DNA from: Dendrobium chrysotoxum | Taxonomy: Eukaryota > Streptophyta > Magnoliopsida > Asparagales > Orchidaceae | Length of the DNA stretch: 64,000 nucleotides | Direction: 5' to 3' | Assembly: GCA_019925795.1 (NCBI GenBank) | Contig: CM034308.1 | Span: 62,001-126,000, forward strand | In this document: one piece after another, positions 12,481 to 24,937 of the stretch | Numbering within the stretch: the first letter of the stretch is position 1 | Layout: each line of letters opens with the position of its first letter | The notes under the pieces: generated by a model | What the model was told of the DNA's origin: nothing | Databases searched by the model: none | What the model saw: only the letters and a program-made list of their open reading frames with translations | Program-made: the position numbers and the translations under genes

Positions 12481-12499
12481 ATCAAAGGGAAAAAATGCA

Positions 12500-15210
12500 A
12501 TTAAGTCAATTGCCTTATTTTTAGCTAAAACTGATCCTACTATTTATATTTCATTGAATTCTGCTTTGTGTAATGCATGTCGGTTAGCCAAAAGCCATTG
12601 ACTTCCTTTTCCTAGATTTCTTTCTCAATGTAATACAAGTTTTACTGTTATCCATTCAGATGTCTGGGATCCCACCCCCTTACCTTCATTATCTGGTTTT
12701 CGTTATTACATCTCATTTATTGATAATTTTATCAGATTCACATGAGTTTATCCCTTAGTTTAGAAATCTGGAGCGCTCTCCAAATTTATTGAATTTAAAA
12801 AGATGATTGAATGTCAATTTAATGCTTCCAAAAAAATTTTACGAACGGATGGCGGTGGTGAGTTTGTCAATACATCTTTTGCCGTCTTCCTAAAACATTG
12901 TGGCATTCTTCATCATTTTACATGTCCTTATACTCCATCTCAAAATGGAGTTACTGAACGCAAGCATCATCACATTATTGAAACTCTATGGTCTCTTCTG
13001 ATAGATGCCCACTTACCTCAACATCTCTAGGTTGACGCCTTACTCAGTACAGTCCATCTCATAAACATTCTTTCCTCTCGCACTACTCAACAGTTATCAC
13101 CCTATGCTCTTCTCTATGGTAAATCCCCAACATATGATCATCTTTGAGTTTTTGGGTGTCTGTGCTACCCTTGGCTTCCTCCATACAGTCCCACCAAACT
13201 TTCTCCTCTGTCTCGTCCCTGTGCCTTTATTGGTTATGCCACAAACCAAAAGGGATATCATTGTCTCGTTCCGTCTACCAACAAAGTTTATACCTCACGT
13301 CATGTTATTTTCAATGAATTTGTTTTTCCATTTCTTCAATTATCTTCAATTTCTTCGGCATCTCCAGACACTCTTACTCTACCACCTCTACTTCTAGTTC
13401 CAGCATCTGCATTACCTCAGTCAATGTCATCTGTTCCACAAATCTTCCCAATACAAATCTCATTCCATTCACCTTCTGTTTCTCCAACTCCTCTAAGTGC
13501 TGATGTTTCAATTCCACTAAGGGATGCTGCTCCTAGTCCTTTACCAGAGTGCCTTGAGCCATCTTCCCCTAATGTTTCTCAACCACCAGTGCCTTCTTCT
13601 CATTATATGGTGACAAGGTTCAAGAGTGGTATTACAAAACCAAAGCAGATTTTTAATCTGTTACATGATTTCCACTCAGCTGATCCAACTTCTTATATTC
13701 AAGCTTCCAAATTTGATTACTGGCGTCGGGCTATGTCTTAAGAGTTCCAAGCCCTTCAATCCCAAGGCACATGGGATTTAATTCCACCCTCTCCGGAGTA
13801 GAATATCCTTGGCTGCAAATAGATATACCGCACAAAATTGAACTCGTACGGTTCTATTGCTCGCTAGAAAGCTCGTCTTGTAGCCCAAGGATTTAATCAA
13901 GAACACGGATTCGATTATCATGAAACTTTCAGTCCAATGGCTAAAATCGCACAATACGTATCTTCATTCTTATTTCATTGCATCATCACTAGCCCATCAT
14001 ACAATTGGATATTTCCAATGCTTTCGTCCATGGCACTTTAACTGATACTATCTTTATGTAACAACCTCCAGGCTTCTCTAATGATCTTCATCCTACTCAT
14101 GTTTGCCATCTCATGAAAGCTATCTACGGTTTAAAACAGTCGCATAGGCAATGGTATGCCACATTATCGACTCATCTTCAGCAGTTTGGGTTCTAGTTTA
14201 GTGCGGCAGATCCATTACTTCTTAGCTATCATTCTGGTTCCTTTTTTTTATTCTCATCTACGTTGATGATATATTACTTACTGGAAATGATCAATTCACT
14301 ATTACTTGACTTCTCCAAGACTTACAAAGCCGATTCTTTATGAGAAATCTTGGGACACTTTCTCAATTTCTAAGTATTCAAGTCACATAAACATCATATG
14401 GTCTCCATTTAAATCAAGCTCAATATGCACAGACTATACTATTCCAAGTAGGTATGCAAAATTCTAAACCGGTCTCTAATCCAAGTTCTATTAAAAAGCT
14501 TATGGCATCCAAGGATCCAGTTGTTTTCTCAAATCCTTCTATGTATCAGCATTTGGCAAGGTTTCTTCAATATTTGACTCTTACTCGACCGGATATTGCC
14601 TTCTCAGTTCAACAAGTGTGCCAACATATGCATAAGCCGCTTGATAGCCACTTTGCTGCTCTTAAATGCCCTCTGCGTTATATTCAAAGCACAATTTCAC
14701 ACGGTTTACCTATGTATCGAGATTCACTCAACTTACATAGCTATGTTGATTCTGATTGGACCGGCAACTCTTTGGATCATAAATCCATTTCCGATAATTA
14801 TCACTTCTTAGGGAGATCCTTGATTTCATGGCAAGTTAAAAAGCAACACACTGTTGCTTGATCTTCTATCGAGATAAAATATCGTTCTTTAGCCACTGCA
14901 GCCTCCGAAGTTATCTAGTTATGTCGCTTACTATCAGATTTCCATATGGCCCCTACAACGCCTACTATATTATATTGTGACAACACATCTGCTATCGCCT
15001 TAGCCCATAATCCGATTTTCCATGCTCGTACAAAACACATAGAAGTGAACTGTCACTTCATTCGTGATTGTATTCAGACCAAGCAAATTCTAGTTCATCA
15101 CATTACTACTCAGGATCAGCTGGCTGATCTATTCACAAAAGCCTTATCCATATCTCGGTTCAAGGCTCCTTCAACCAAATTGATTTCTGCTACAACAACA
15201 TCAGTTTGAC
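12500..15210 (+). pseudogene. Ty1/copia pol relic, 5'-truncated
   Basis: Starts inside the pre-integrase zinc region (CNACRLAKSH) and runs through integrase (HSDVW, LRTDGGGEF and QNGVTERKH, all three acidic residues kept), a serine/proline-rich linker, reverse transcriptase (YVDDILL visible in one frame near 14260) and RNase H (YVDSDW, ARTKHIEV). Gag and protease are absent. Many stops replace conserved Trp codons (for example before VYPL, VDAL, IYRTK and LCRLL), and a TGA replaces an Arg before SSIE; there are also frameshifts. The frame ends at 15207-15209, just before the LTR at 15217. An old dead copy. Confidence 0.9.
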
Positions 15211-15216
15211 GTGGGA

Positions 15217-15460
15217 TGTTACATCAAGGCAAATAGAGAGTATTATGGCCACCATCAAACCGTTATACGCATGTGTAAGGATTCCTTCTCACGTGCTATG
15301 CTACAGGACAGTACAGCTTCTAACAAACTTATGTTTATGTATTTGTATTTGATACCTATATATACTCTACTGTATTGCCCTTTATTTGCTGAAATGAAAT
15401 GCATAGAAGATTTCTCTACATTCTCTATTTCTCTGCTTAGTTACCGATAGGTTCACAAAA
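15217..15460 (+). repeat. 3' LTR of the copia relic (approximate end)
   Basis: A purine tract GTGGGA (15211-15216) is followed by TGTTACATCAAGG, the expected start of a copia LTR. It contains a TATA-like CCTATATATACTC near 15354. The downstream border was placed by length only, and no matching 5' LTR or target duplication was found. Confidence 0.6.
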
Positions 15461-16087
15461 AACTGCTTTAAGAAGCAGGAAGAAAGTTGTCCCAAATGAA
15501 GTAATAATCTGCTTGTATCAAATAAATATTCATTTAGTAGTGATTAAGATCATAAGTTATTTAGTAATGGTGATTTATTCCTCTAATAAGTTACTTCAGT
15601 AATATATTTTATCTATATTTTAGTGGATTGATTAGTAGGTATTATTAAATTTAGATACTTTGATGATATTATTGGTGGATAAATATAATTTATCAACTCG
15701 CCCTGTCTTGTTGGGTTTTGATGCTATTCTTCTATGCCAATGGGATATTCTTAGTATCCTCCTCGACCTTGTAGCAGTAACTCATCCGTCGCCTCAAAGT
15801 CATATTTATATTTGTGTGCCGAAGAATGAATGTCCTAATACTTGATATTATTATGTCATCTAAGTCAATGATACTAGCAATGACCTAGTTCTACATTTTA
15901 TATTAACTTCTTTTCAAGTTTAAGAAAAATTGCTCTTTAAAATTTCGAACAATTGGAATAAAGTATTTCAAATAGCCTAGATCTAATGATAATCAAATAC
16001 AATATTTATATCACATTTTCATTTTATCTATATCACTTATAATTAATGTCAATTATGAATACGTGACTAGCGAGATTTTTCTTCTTA
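15461..16087. other. Intergenic, nothing recognised
   Basis: AT-rich. The short open frame at 15660-15845 has no recognisable similarity. Confidence 0.5.
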
Positions 16088-16319
16088 GGCTTCATTTGGT
16101 TACCCATTGCCTTTTATAGAAGGTAGTTTTTAAAATTTTGTTTGAGAGAAGGAAGGTTTCTAATGTAGAAGCCAATGCTAAAATACTTTTGAAAACAGTA
16201 CAAAAATGAAGTTTTATAAAAATTAGTTTTATAAAAGTGTCACTTTCAAACAACAACTCAAAAATAACTTTACTGTTTCGAAAAAGAAAAGGTAAAATTA
16301 AGCCGTCTCAAATGAGGCT
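16088..16319. mobile_element. MITE, PIF/Harbinger (Tourist)-like
   Basis: Imperfect terminal inverted repeats GGCTTCATTTG (left) and AGCCTCATTTG (right, reverse complement), flanked by TTA at 16085-16087 and 16320-16322. The size of 232 bp fits a MITE. It has no coding capacity. The inverted repeats are short and a hAT-type origin is possible. Confidence 0.5.
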
Positions 16320-18380
16320 TTAAAATATTAATAATTTGATATTAAAAAAAGTGAAAGTTTAATTATGGATAACTTCCTATTATGACTAATTCAAATTTTT
16401 TTAAAAGTTAAATCTCATGTATAAATTACAGATTACAGATTAAAGGATTATTTGGTTGACTAAAAAAAAATATAATGGAAAAAGAATATTTTGGAGTTCT
16501 TTGGATGAGTGCAAAATAAATTCACGATGAGTATAAAGTAAATTCATGGGCATTAGACACCGAATTTTTTTTTTTTGTTTAGTTTGAAGTAAAATAAATG
16601 TAGTGTAAAGTTTAAAGATGATAGCGACTGACGGGTGGCAGTGGCGGACAGCGGCGGTGAATAGTAGTGGCCAGCGGTGGTGGCGGCAGCGTCCAACAGT
16701 AGCGATGGCATGTGGGGGTGACGGTGGGCAATGGAGGTGCTCGGAGACAGGTGGATATTGCCGGCAGCAGTTGGTTGCAGTCAAACGAGCTTACTTACGG
16801 TATAAATCATTCTTGCTCAAAAATGTGCAAGTTTAATTTACCTCAAAAATGAACTAGAATAATTGACGTTGTATTTTAAAACTTCCATATTTAGAATATT
16901 TTAAACACTTATACAATCCAATCAAAGAGCCTCGAATAAATTTAAAGAGAATTCCAGACTTTTCTAACGTTTTAAACTATGATTTTGGAAAGAGACCGAT
17001 GCTTAGGGTAGTTGGTGGGCGAGCACCATTATGACGCCCCCCCCCCCCCCCCCCCCCCCCCACTGGCGTTTCTAATCCCCTCTATTACGACCTCACATCT
17101 TCAATGGGGCAACACAAGTGTGGGCCCGATACCGGTGGATGGCCTCGTTAGTTCTACCGAGGAATTAATTACGCCGTCAAACACTCCCTTGAAGTACCAG
17201 CATATACATATCCCGTTCTAAAAAAAAAAAAAAGAAACGATAGTGACCAAGTGAGTGCGTTGGGCACCGGAGGCACGTGGAATTCACGGGTGGTGCATTC
17301 CAAGCACGCGTCCGTCCGCCCTATGCTGCGTGGTTCACCGCACATGGGGCCCGCGTCTGCTACGCCAGAGTTTGAGCTGTCTTCCTACGTGGCAACGGCG
17401 CTGCGACGGAATTGGGATTGGAGGATCGATCGATGGCCGATGCTCGATAGACTGGATGCTCCAAAGCCAGTGAAGCTGTCAGTCACAGTCGCCGCCCGCC
17501 ACCGTAGATGCCACGCCATCGGATTGAGAACTTTGTTTGAAAATCTATAGAATCCAGCCAATCTAGCTGGCCCGCCCTCACGGTTGACTTCGAGGGCAAA
17601 GCGTATGCCCCACGCTCATGATTTACGAGTAACGAAGTTGCTCATTGTTGTAGAACGTATTTAAATATTTATAATTTATGTGTGACTCATTTGGTCAAGC
17701 AACTAACTATTCATGGGAATAAGTGATCATTCACTATCGCAATAGCGCAAAAAAAAAGACCGGCAAAATAACAATTCCTTCTCCTTTTTATCTCTGTCTC
17801 TATCGTTATATCTGGGACATATTCTGGATCGCAAAATTTTAGTTAAAGAAGAACACATATTTTTATCATTTGAAGTTTAAACAGCTCGGATTCTCTATCG
17901 GACCCCTATATCAATATAAATTTTTGAATATTTTGAAATGAGAAAAGCCTCAAAAACTATCTATAATAGAATTGGATAAAATAGAACATTTCTCGTTGTC
18001 ATTTGTTCCCTTTCCTACTCGTGCTCAGTCCATTCTCGATGAAATCATTTTCTCTACCTCTATTAGATTTCAATATATTATGTACGGCTTCAATGATTTG
18101 GTGGATAGAATGGCTTTTTAGAATACTCTTATATACTATTTTTCAAGTAAACTCTCGATGAATTGTTCTTGCAATTTTAACTCCATTCATTTCAATAATT
18201 GTATATTTCATGTAGGTCTCAGCAATCTATCAAATGTGGGCTCCTTCCTCACATAATTTAACAATAAGCTCGCTACGCCCATTATAATAAAAAATTATCA
18301 TATTTTTCTCATTCTTATTACAAAAGGCACCCGCCTTTCCCCTTCCTATGACCATCCTTTCTCGATCATTTGTGTTTGGA
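16320..18380. other. Intergenic with two GC-rich patches
   Basis: GC-rich patches at about 16610-16790 (GGTGG/GGCGG-rich) and 17240-17640 stand out from AT-rich surroundings. The second has ACGTGG and GGGGCCCGC motifs, like the upstream region of a plant gene, but no exon or gene could be read in either. A 25-base poly-C tract lies between them. Confidence 0.4.
17037..17061 (+). repeat. Poly-C tract, 25 bases
   Basis: Uninterrupted C run between ATGACG and ACTGGCG at the edge of a GC-rich patch. Confidence 0.95.
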
Positions 18381-19070
18381 TTTTACCTACCTATAATTAT
18401 AGATTTTTTTTAACTCAATATCCCAGCTATACTATTTTGATAAAATTGGCTTGGTATACCTTTGTATTTGGAGATCTAATCTTTATCATCTATAATAAGC
18501 TTAAAAGTATAAAAAATGCTCATTGGAATTACTCCAATAATATGCTTAAAGCACCAAGCCAACCTAAATTATTCAACTTTATGGAGCATGATCCTACTAA
18601 CTATTATTTATTAAGAAATACTAAATGTAATACCCACTCATATAGTAATTAGAAAATTAATTTGTCATGACCCGACCTGATCTAACTTATACATTCCAAT
18701 AGATCATATGAGGTCATGCACTTGACCTTGTATAATCTATTAGAGTTTATGGATTATATCAGGTTAAGTCATGACATTAAAATCGTTGAAGATAAACTAA
18801 CTAAGGTTGTTCATCATGAATTTATTTGGATACTATAAAGGGTTAAAGTTGCTTGGCTCTCTAAAGGGGAGCATTATTTGGGTTTTCTATATTAAGGATC
18901 AAATTGTTGAAGGAATTATAATTTTATCTAAGAGTTCCGTTCTCCAAATATTACTATATCTACTTTTGCTGACATTGACAAGGTAGATGTTGATATATTT
19001 TCAGCTCTTTCTAATGATAGCTCCATGACTCAATTATATAGTACCTCCACTATGTATGTTGACTCCAAGA
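18380..19070 (+). pseudogene. LINE ORF2 fragment (region before RT)
   Basis: Residues such as AWYTFVFGD and IYNKLKSIKNAHWNYSNN correspond to the plant L1 ORF2 segment between endonuclease and RT. Further on, RVKVAWLSKGEHYLGFLY resembles the RxKWLxxGDxNTKFFH block of that protein. A 113-bp hairpin MITE sits inside it at 18663-18775. Stops and frameshifts are numerous. Confidence 0.6.
18663..18775. mobile_element. Hairpin MITE, 113 bp
   Basis: Almost the whole segment is an imperfect palindrome. Both ends read TGTCATGAC inward, and the match continues through ACCTGAT and AATAGAT blocks to a centre near 18719. It interrupts the LINE fragment. The family is not determined and the target duplication is unclear because flanks are A/T-rich. 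Confidence 0.6.
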
Positions 19071-19569
19071 TGTATATTCACATATGTTTTTTAGGTATTC
19101 AGCAAGTAGCCAGTGGATCATAGTAGGTGAATTCATACCTATGGACCCCATATGGGGAACTCAATCGGGGGTCACTGAGACTTAACTCAACAAGATAGTT
19201 AGAGGGAAGTCACCTCCCACAAGAACAACCAAAAGTTCCCACAAACCATCCAACTCGCCGCTTACTCCCCAATGCGAACCAATCACCGAAGTCACTCACT
19301 GTTATCTATGGTGGAATGTTATTAGCCATACACATATCATGTCATCTACAGGAAAATATATTTTCAAGAGGGTTCCAGCTCGCCATGTCATGATTAGCCA
19401 ACCGGGAGCAAACTACCCTTGCAACTTGAACATACTCACATCTCACTATGAAGTCATATAGGGCTCCAACAAAGGTTGTCGAAGATTTCATATCGCACAC
19501 CAATCACAACCCACTTAGCTCACCCCTCACTAGCAGACTAACCTACTCCTACTCGCCCCTACCCACTTA

Positions 19570-19857
19570 GGGCATCTCCAACCGAACCACAAACGAGCAT
19601 TTGCAGTGGTCGCGGAGCTCCAATCGAACGCAAGATTCAGTGCCATTTTGCATGAGGTGAACAGTGCGATGCCAATATTGGAGTCGCACTATTCATGTAC
19701 ACTATTTTTTTCTTCATTTCTTCATGTTGAAGAAAGAACATACTCGGTATATTCTTTTTTAATGTTAAAAATGGAGTTCATTTGGAGACAAATTATTGCA
19801 TTTTAGAGTATTATTATATTTTGGAGTATAAAATGAGGTTTTCTGTTGGAGATGATC
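19570..19857. mobile_element. MITE, PIF/Harbinger (Tourist)-like, 288 bp
   Basis: Terminal inverted repeats GGGCATCTCCAAC (left) and GATCATCTCCAAC (right, reverse complement), flanked by TTA at 19567-19569 and 19858-19860. The CATCTCCAAC terminus and TTA duplication are typical of Tourist MITEs. The 66-codon open frame inside is not a gene. Confidence 0.75.
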
Positions 19858-20028
19858 TTAGCACTAGGAGACATGCTCAGAGATATAGGAACAAAGGTGA
19901 GAGGTATAATTATCCATCAATCTAGCCAGAGCAGAACATGTGCCTAAGGCAATATGTACCTAGGGTCATTAATTATTATACTTTTTATCTCTTTATTAAT
20001 GTAGCCTTTCATGTAGCCCTCAAATTCC

Positions 20029-20037
20029 TATAAATAG
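20029..20037 (+). promoter_or_regulatory. TATA box in the putative solo LTR
   Basis: TATAAATAG followed by AGGGTGAATAGG, a good plant TATA consensus in a non-coding insert. Activity is unknown. Confidence 0.35.
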
Positions 20038-20479
20038 AGGGTGAATAGGAACATTTTGGACCTTCTGATATTTGCTATAAAGAGTTGAGCTAGTAAATAA
20101 TTTCTTATGGAGTTCCTTCCTCTCTCTTTCTCCATTCTCATACAAGTTCTCAAGTTGTACCATCCAGAGCTCTCCTACTAGTAAGGTTGGGTATCATCGA
20201 CGGACAAAACTGAATTCAACACAAGGCACATGATACTTTTGATATAAATTAATTTTTTTCTTTCATATTTGGAGATAGAAGAATCATTAGTCCACATTTA
20301 AAAAAAAGTTATGAGATTGATGGATTAATTTATTAGTTGTTATTAACTTCCAAAATATTGGAATATTTTTCCAAATTACTAAGTTGTCTTATATGGCCGA
20401 AAATAATTTCATGACACTGATATTTAAACAAATGCATGCCAGCTCTTCGGTTATTTTCAAAAATATTTCATTGCACAAC

Positions 20480-21190
20480 ACATTCTAAAAAAGTATTATT
20501 AAACTCTTTATTGATTTACTTAAGCTTATTTTTCCTATATAATTCATTAGCTTAAGCTTATTTTTCATATATAATTCATTATACTCAACCCACATTCATT
20601 TATAATATGGGCATGACTTATGAAACTATAAAAAACTTTAACTCTAAATATGCCCCTAAGAACTTATATGCCAAGCTAAGTTTTCAAAAGCTTATGTTAA
20701 TATTAATAAACAAGCTCTCATTCATTGGCTCATTTAAAAGGTTTACATTTAATCTTTATTAATTAGGAAAATTCTTGTATTAACAAAATCCCCCTAGTCT
20801 ATATTCATGAGTAGTGAATTTATGGTTTGCTTATAATCCTTGAATGGGTTACAACAAGGTTTCCCTTTAAAACTTTTTCCTTTTAACGTTATTATGGGTT
20901 GTTTTTCTTATAAATTGAAGTATTAAATTAATGGTGATCTTTATTATTCTATGTCTACAAACTACATGTCTACTATCACTTATTGAATGTCCATTAACAG
21001 CCTAATTTATGTGAATGGCATTCCTATTTTTGGTCATGTCAAGGATGACAATCTCAAATCCCAACACACTTTATAGTTTTTGTAAATTACATGAAACTTA
21101 AGGCTAATTGTTTTCAAATAGAAAATTTATTATTCAATTATTATTATGAATAAAGATTGCCTTTTGACAACTTAAGCATCAACCTAGGCT
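20480..21190 (+). pseudogene. LINE reverse transcriptase fragment, very degraded
   Basis: Translations show GLQQGFPL (equivalent to RQGxPLSP of plant L1 RT), followed by VNGIPIFGHVKDDNL, in the same direction as the piece at 18380-19070. It is probably the continuation of that LINE after an insertion. Heavily decayed; the assignment rests on short motifs. Confidence 0.45.
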
Positions 21191-21221
21191 TCTTACCTAT
21201 GAAATATCTTTCCATACCCCC

Positions 21222-22990
21222 TGTCACGACGTGGGATATATAATGAAAAAAATTATTTTCTATTTTCTTTTATATTCTTTATTATCTTGCCAATTCCTTC
21301 TATTCATTTATCATCCATATCAATTTGACTCCAAGCTGAATAATTGCATTAAAAAAATAAAAAAAGCAAAAAATATAATTCACATTACTATATCTCATAA
21401 TATCACCCTATAACTAGAGTTTAAAATAATATATACAATAGTTATACTACTACAAAAATACATAAACTAAAAGCTGAAATAAAAATTATACTAGCATCAC
21501 TGCATAACCTCAAGCTGTAGGCTACTTACCTAAAATCATTTAAACCATGTAATGAGTATGAAAGCCCAACAAGTAACTGATCTTACAACTAAAATCAATG
21601 CAATATAAAAGTAAATAATATGATGTAAATTATATAAAGAAATCTATGTATCAATATCTATGTCAATTATCTGTCCTAATTACTTAATTTATAACACATC
21701 ACATCTCGTATCTCAGTTTATTATATCATTAGTAATGGTATCAATAATAGTAATCTATATCAGTATCAGTGTCATTCATAATATCAGTAACAGTGAACAT
21801 TCTCAGCAACAGTAACAATATTAACAGTAAAAACCATCAGTACAATATAAGTATTAGCAATCATATTAGTAATAAGTAATCAGAAATAGCGATCAATGTT
21901 AGTACAGTAGCCAATATCAGTAACAGTATCACTAATCAGTAATAATGGTCAGTATTATTACAATGTAAGCTACAACATTAATAATAGTAACGAATCGATC
22001 AGTAATCAGTATTCTATTAGATATTCATATGAGGGTATCTTAATCTAGATCTTTCTCTTGCCCTTATGACTATTGTTTAGTCACCCCTTATGACTCATAA
22101 TCAATGAACTCTTATAACTACCATTGAATCACGTGATAGTTGCCCCAACTCCTTGTAACTCCCAATTAGTCTCCAGCTCTTTATGACTCTCATTCATTAA
22201 CTTTTATTAGTGAACCACATGGATCTTGAGGGTATCATGTGGGGTTATCATATCATATATATCTGGTATCAATCAGCACATCATTTTCCATTAGATCAAT
22301 ATCAGTATAATATAGTATAATACATCCATTCAATACACATTAATCACATTTCATTTATATCAGCCCAAATAATATTTCAGTATTATCATATCAAATCATA
22401 GTATACTACTTTCCAACCTACTTTCACTATACATTTTTCTGCGCGCTTCTTTCACAAAAACATTCATATACACAAATTTAACTAATGAAAATACAATAAA
22501 ATTATATCATATTATTCAAAATGATCAAATCTATAATATTTCAAAAGTTATGCGATAAAAGCTTACAAAATCAGGAGAATATATTTTTTAGGGTTTAAGA
22601 GAGATAAATTTATAGAAATCAAAATTATTAAAAATAGAAGTAAGAGTATGGTTACTTATAATGAGTAAAATAATTTTTGTAAAAGCAGCAAAGCAAACCG
22701 ACGGTGAAAATTTAGATTTCTCCTTCTCTCTCCCCTCTTTTCCTTCCCTCTCTTGTTTCCATTTCACGCAAGCTGACATTGGTGGTGAGGGAGTGGACCG
22801 GTGAGTGGAGAGAAATATATATAAAAATATTTTTTAGTGGGTAGTACCATAGAGCCACCACACAGTGCCGCAACGCTGCATATTGAATCTAGAATTATTG
22901 TAGAATAGAGGCTTTAATGCCGCAGCAGCCATTCCGAACACCATGCGCTCAAGACCCCAACTCGTCAGCACTCAAAGGTGCGGTGCCACT
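21222..22990 (+). repeat. LTR-like repeat family, copy C (plus orientation)
   Basis: Begins TGTCACGACGTGGGATAT at 21222, analogous to TGTCACAACCCGACCC at the start of the inverted copy D. Shares with copy A the block ATCATTTAAA-CCATGTAATGAG near 21535, and with all copies a GTTATGCGATAAAAG block near 22548. It includes AT-rich CAGTAAT-type short repeats at 21720-22010. No coding capacity; the right border is approximate. Confidence 0.45.
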
Positions 22991-23054
22991 GTGTTGTAGT
23001 TTAAACTAGAATTCAATTTTTTTTTTACACATCTCGTATGTTTGAGTTATCCCA

Positions 23055-23072
23055 CCCCCCCCCCCCCCCCCC
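23055..23072 (+). repeat. Poly-C tract, 18 bases
   Basis: C run after ATCCCA and before TTTTATAATTC, between copies C and D. Confidence 0.95.
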
Positions 23073-23459
23073 TTTTATAATTCAAATTTTTGAAAACTAT
23101 ATTTTTACCTACAATAATCAAGAATTTATTCAAGAGTCATTATAAGCCCAAATCATAAATTGTCTACTCCATAATATTTCTATTGTTATACTTTAGTTTT
23201 CTTAATTTTTTCATAATTTTTGGACACTAACAAAATTCCTTAAGAAATTGGTACCTAACGGTACAAGTGAGGCCTTTGGGACCATTAGGTGTCTGTTTTA
23301 CAAACCAATTTTATCAAAATTTTTTAAATAAAATAAATTATTTTATAGATATTTTTCTATAATTTTTGGATTTCCTAAAGAAATTTCTATGAATTTTTTA
23401 TTGAAAATTTATTAGAATATTATTATTTTATAAAAATATCTAAAGTCACTTAAGTCTAA

Positions 23460-24937
23460 TTCATTTAATTCCTTTTAGCCATTTCGCGTTAACAGAGAAA
23501 TGGATTTTGAGATTTGAGAAGAAAGAGAGGAGAGAGGAAAAGAGAAGCTAGGTTTTGGCAACCGTAGAGCAATTTTCGTCCATCAGCCCAATTGTAAAAT
23601 TTGCTCGTCTCGAGATTGGTTACATTTTACCTATTTTAGATTTCAATAATTTTATATTTTTGATATTTTTTTGATCAAATTTATATTTTTGTTACCGAAA
23701 AATGACGATAACTTTATTTTGGTAAAACTTTCACCGTGTAACATTTTATATGTTATAAATATTATGATTATGAATATTTTGAGTATATTCTAAAAATTGT
23801 TTGCCTGGTGATTTTGAAAAAGCAATGATGTTTGTCTACTCAGAAATTTATTTTGACATCTAAAAATAGTGTTTCACTTCAATTAAAGCTTCATAATAAT
23901 ATTTTATATAATTTATGGTAATTTAGTTATGTTTAAAAATTATGAATTTTTACTCAGTAATATGTCTGTTGTCTACCGTTGGGATATTTTGGCAATTTTT
24001 AAATTCAATCCAATTATACTTTAATTAATGAAGTGCATTGAAAAATATATTATGAAGTGTTATGATGTGATGTGGGCGCCAGTGGGCGACCAAGGTGGGA
24101 TTCTGTTACGTCGGCGCTAGTGGGTGATCGAGGTGGGATTCTATTACGCCGGCACCAGTGGGCGGCCGAGGTGGGATTCTGCTACATCGATGCTAGTGGG
24201 TGGCTTAGGTGGGATTCTATTATGCTGACGCCAGTGGGCGACCGAGATGGGATTATGTTATACTGATGAGATTCTGTTATCTAAGTGTTGTTATGTCAGA
24301 GCCAATGGGCTATCGAGGTGGGATTTTATTATGCTGGTGAGATTTTGTTACCTAAGATTTTATTATGCCAACGAGCTACTGAGGTGGGATTCTGTTATGA
24401 AGTGTTTGTTTATAATTTAGTTCATTTCAATATTTATTTAATTATATTTAATTTTAATATATGATTCAGCATAGTGATCTCAGTTCTTTTGGTTTTAATT
24501 ATTAATTTTTATTTTAGGCTACAATAGCCTACTAAGCCGTATTAGCTCATTTATACTTTTGCTTTCATTTTCAAGCCCAAGGAAAGATAAAGAGCAAGCT
24601 GAGTAGCTTGGATAGCACGCTCTGATCTAGGTTGTAGGTATGTTTTTGTTAGTTTTGATTTTTACAGGCTTAACTTTTATTTATGTTGTGCTCTCTGTTG
24701 TCAAGAACTGTTGTAAATAGATTTTAGATTACATATGTTTCGGATGATATATAAAAAAATCATGTTGAGATTTAGTAGTCTTCCGCTTTATATTGCATTC
24801 AATAGTGGCTCTGTGTAGTATATAAATTGAAAGTTTTATTTCAGTATTTTTCCAACCAGATCTTGGGGTCAGTCTTGTCACAATCGGACACGGTATGACC
24901 TGTGTGATATCGAGTCATATTGGGTCGGGTTGTGACA
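23460..24937 (-). repeat. LTR-like repeat family, copy D (minus orientation)
   Basis: On the minus strand it starts TGTCACAACCCGACCC at 24937, immediately after a poly-G run (poly-C on plus), as an LTR would follow a purine tract. It aligns as reverse complement with copy B over most of its length, including the blocks near 23580-23610 and 23715-23760. It contains the expanded 38-bp minisatellite. No coding capacity. The left border is not defined. Confidence 0.55.
24072..24400 (+). repeat. Minisatellite, 38-bp unit, about five regular plus degenerate units
   Basis: Units carry the motifs GCCAGTGGGCGACCGAGG and TGGGATTCTGTTACG. Five consecutive units of 38 bp run from about 24074 to 24263, followed by shortened units to about 24400. 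GC-rich against an AT-rich background. Copy B of the parent repeat has only one unit. Confidence 0.88.

Larger units (their letters stand above)
19090..20240 (+). mobile_element. Insertion between two LINE pieces, possibly a solo LTR
   Basis: This 1.15-kb block separates two LINE fragments in the same orientation. Its right half has LTR-like promoter features: TATAAATAG at 20029-20037, then a TC-rich leader near 20110-20150. The left part is moderately GC-rich and non-coding. It holds a PIF-type MITE. Borders are approximate and no duplication was confirmed. Confidence 0.35.

Noticed and set aside
17251..17550. 99-codon Arg-rich frame in the GC-rich patch
   Set aside because: Overlapping frames are equally open because of high GC; no motif, splice pattern or similarity supports coding.
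24072..24266. 64-codon frame with WDS repeats
   Set aside because: Falls wholly within the 38-bp minisatellite; the three-unit peptide period comes from 38 not being a multiple of three.
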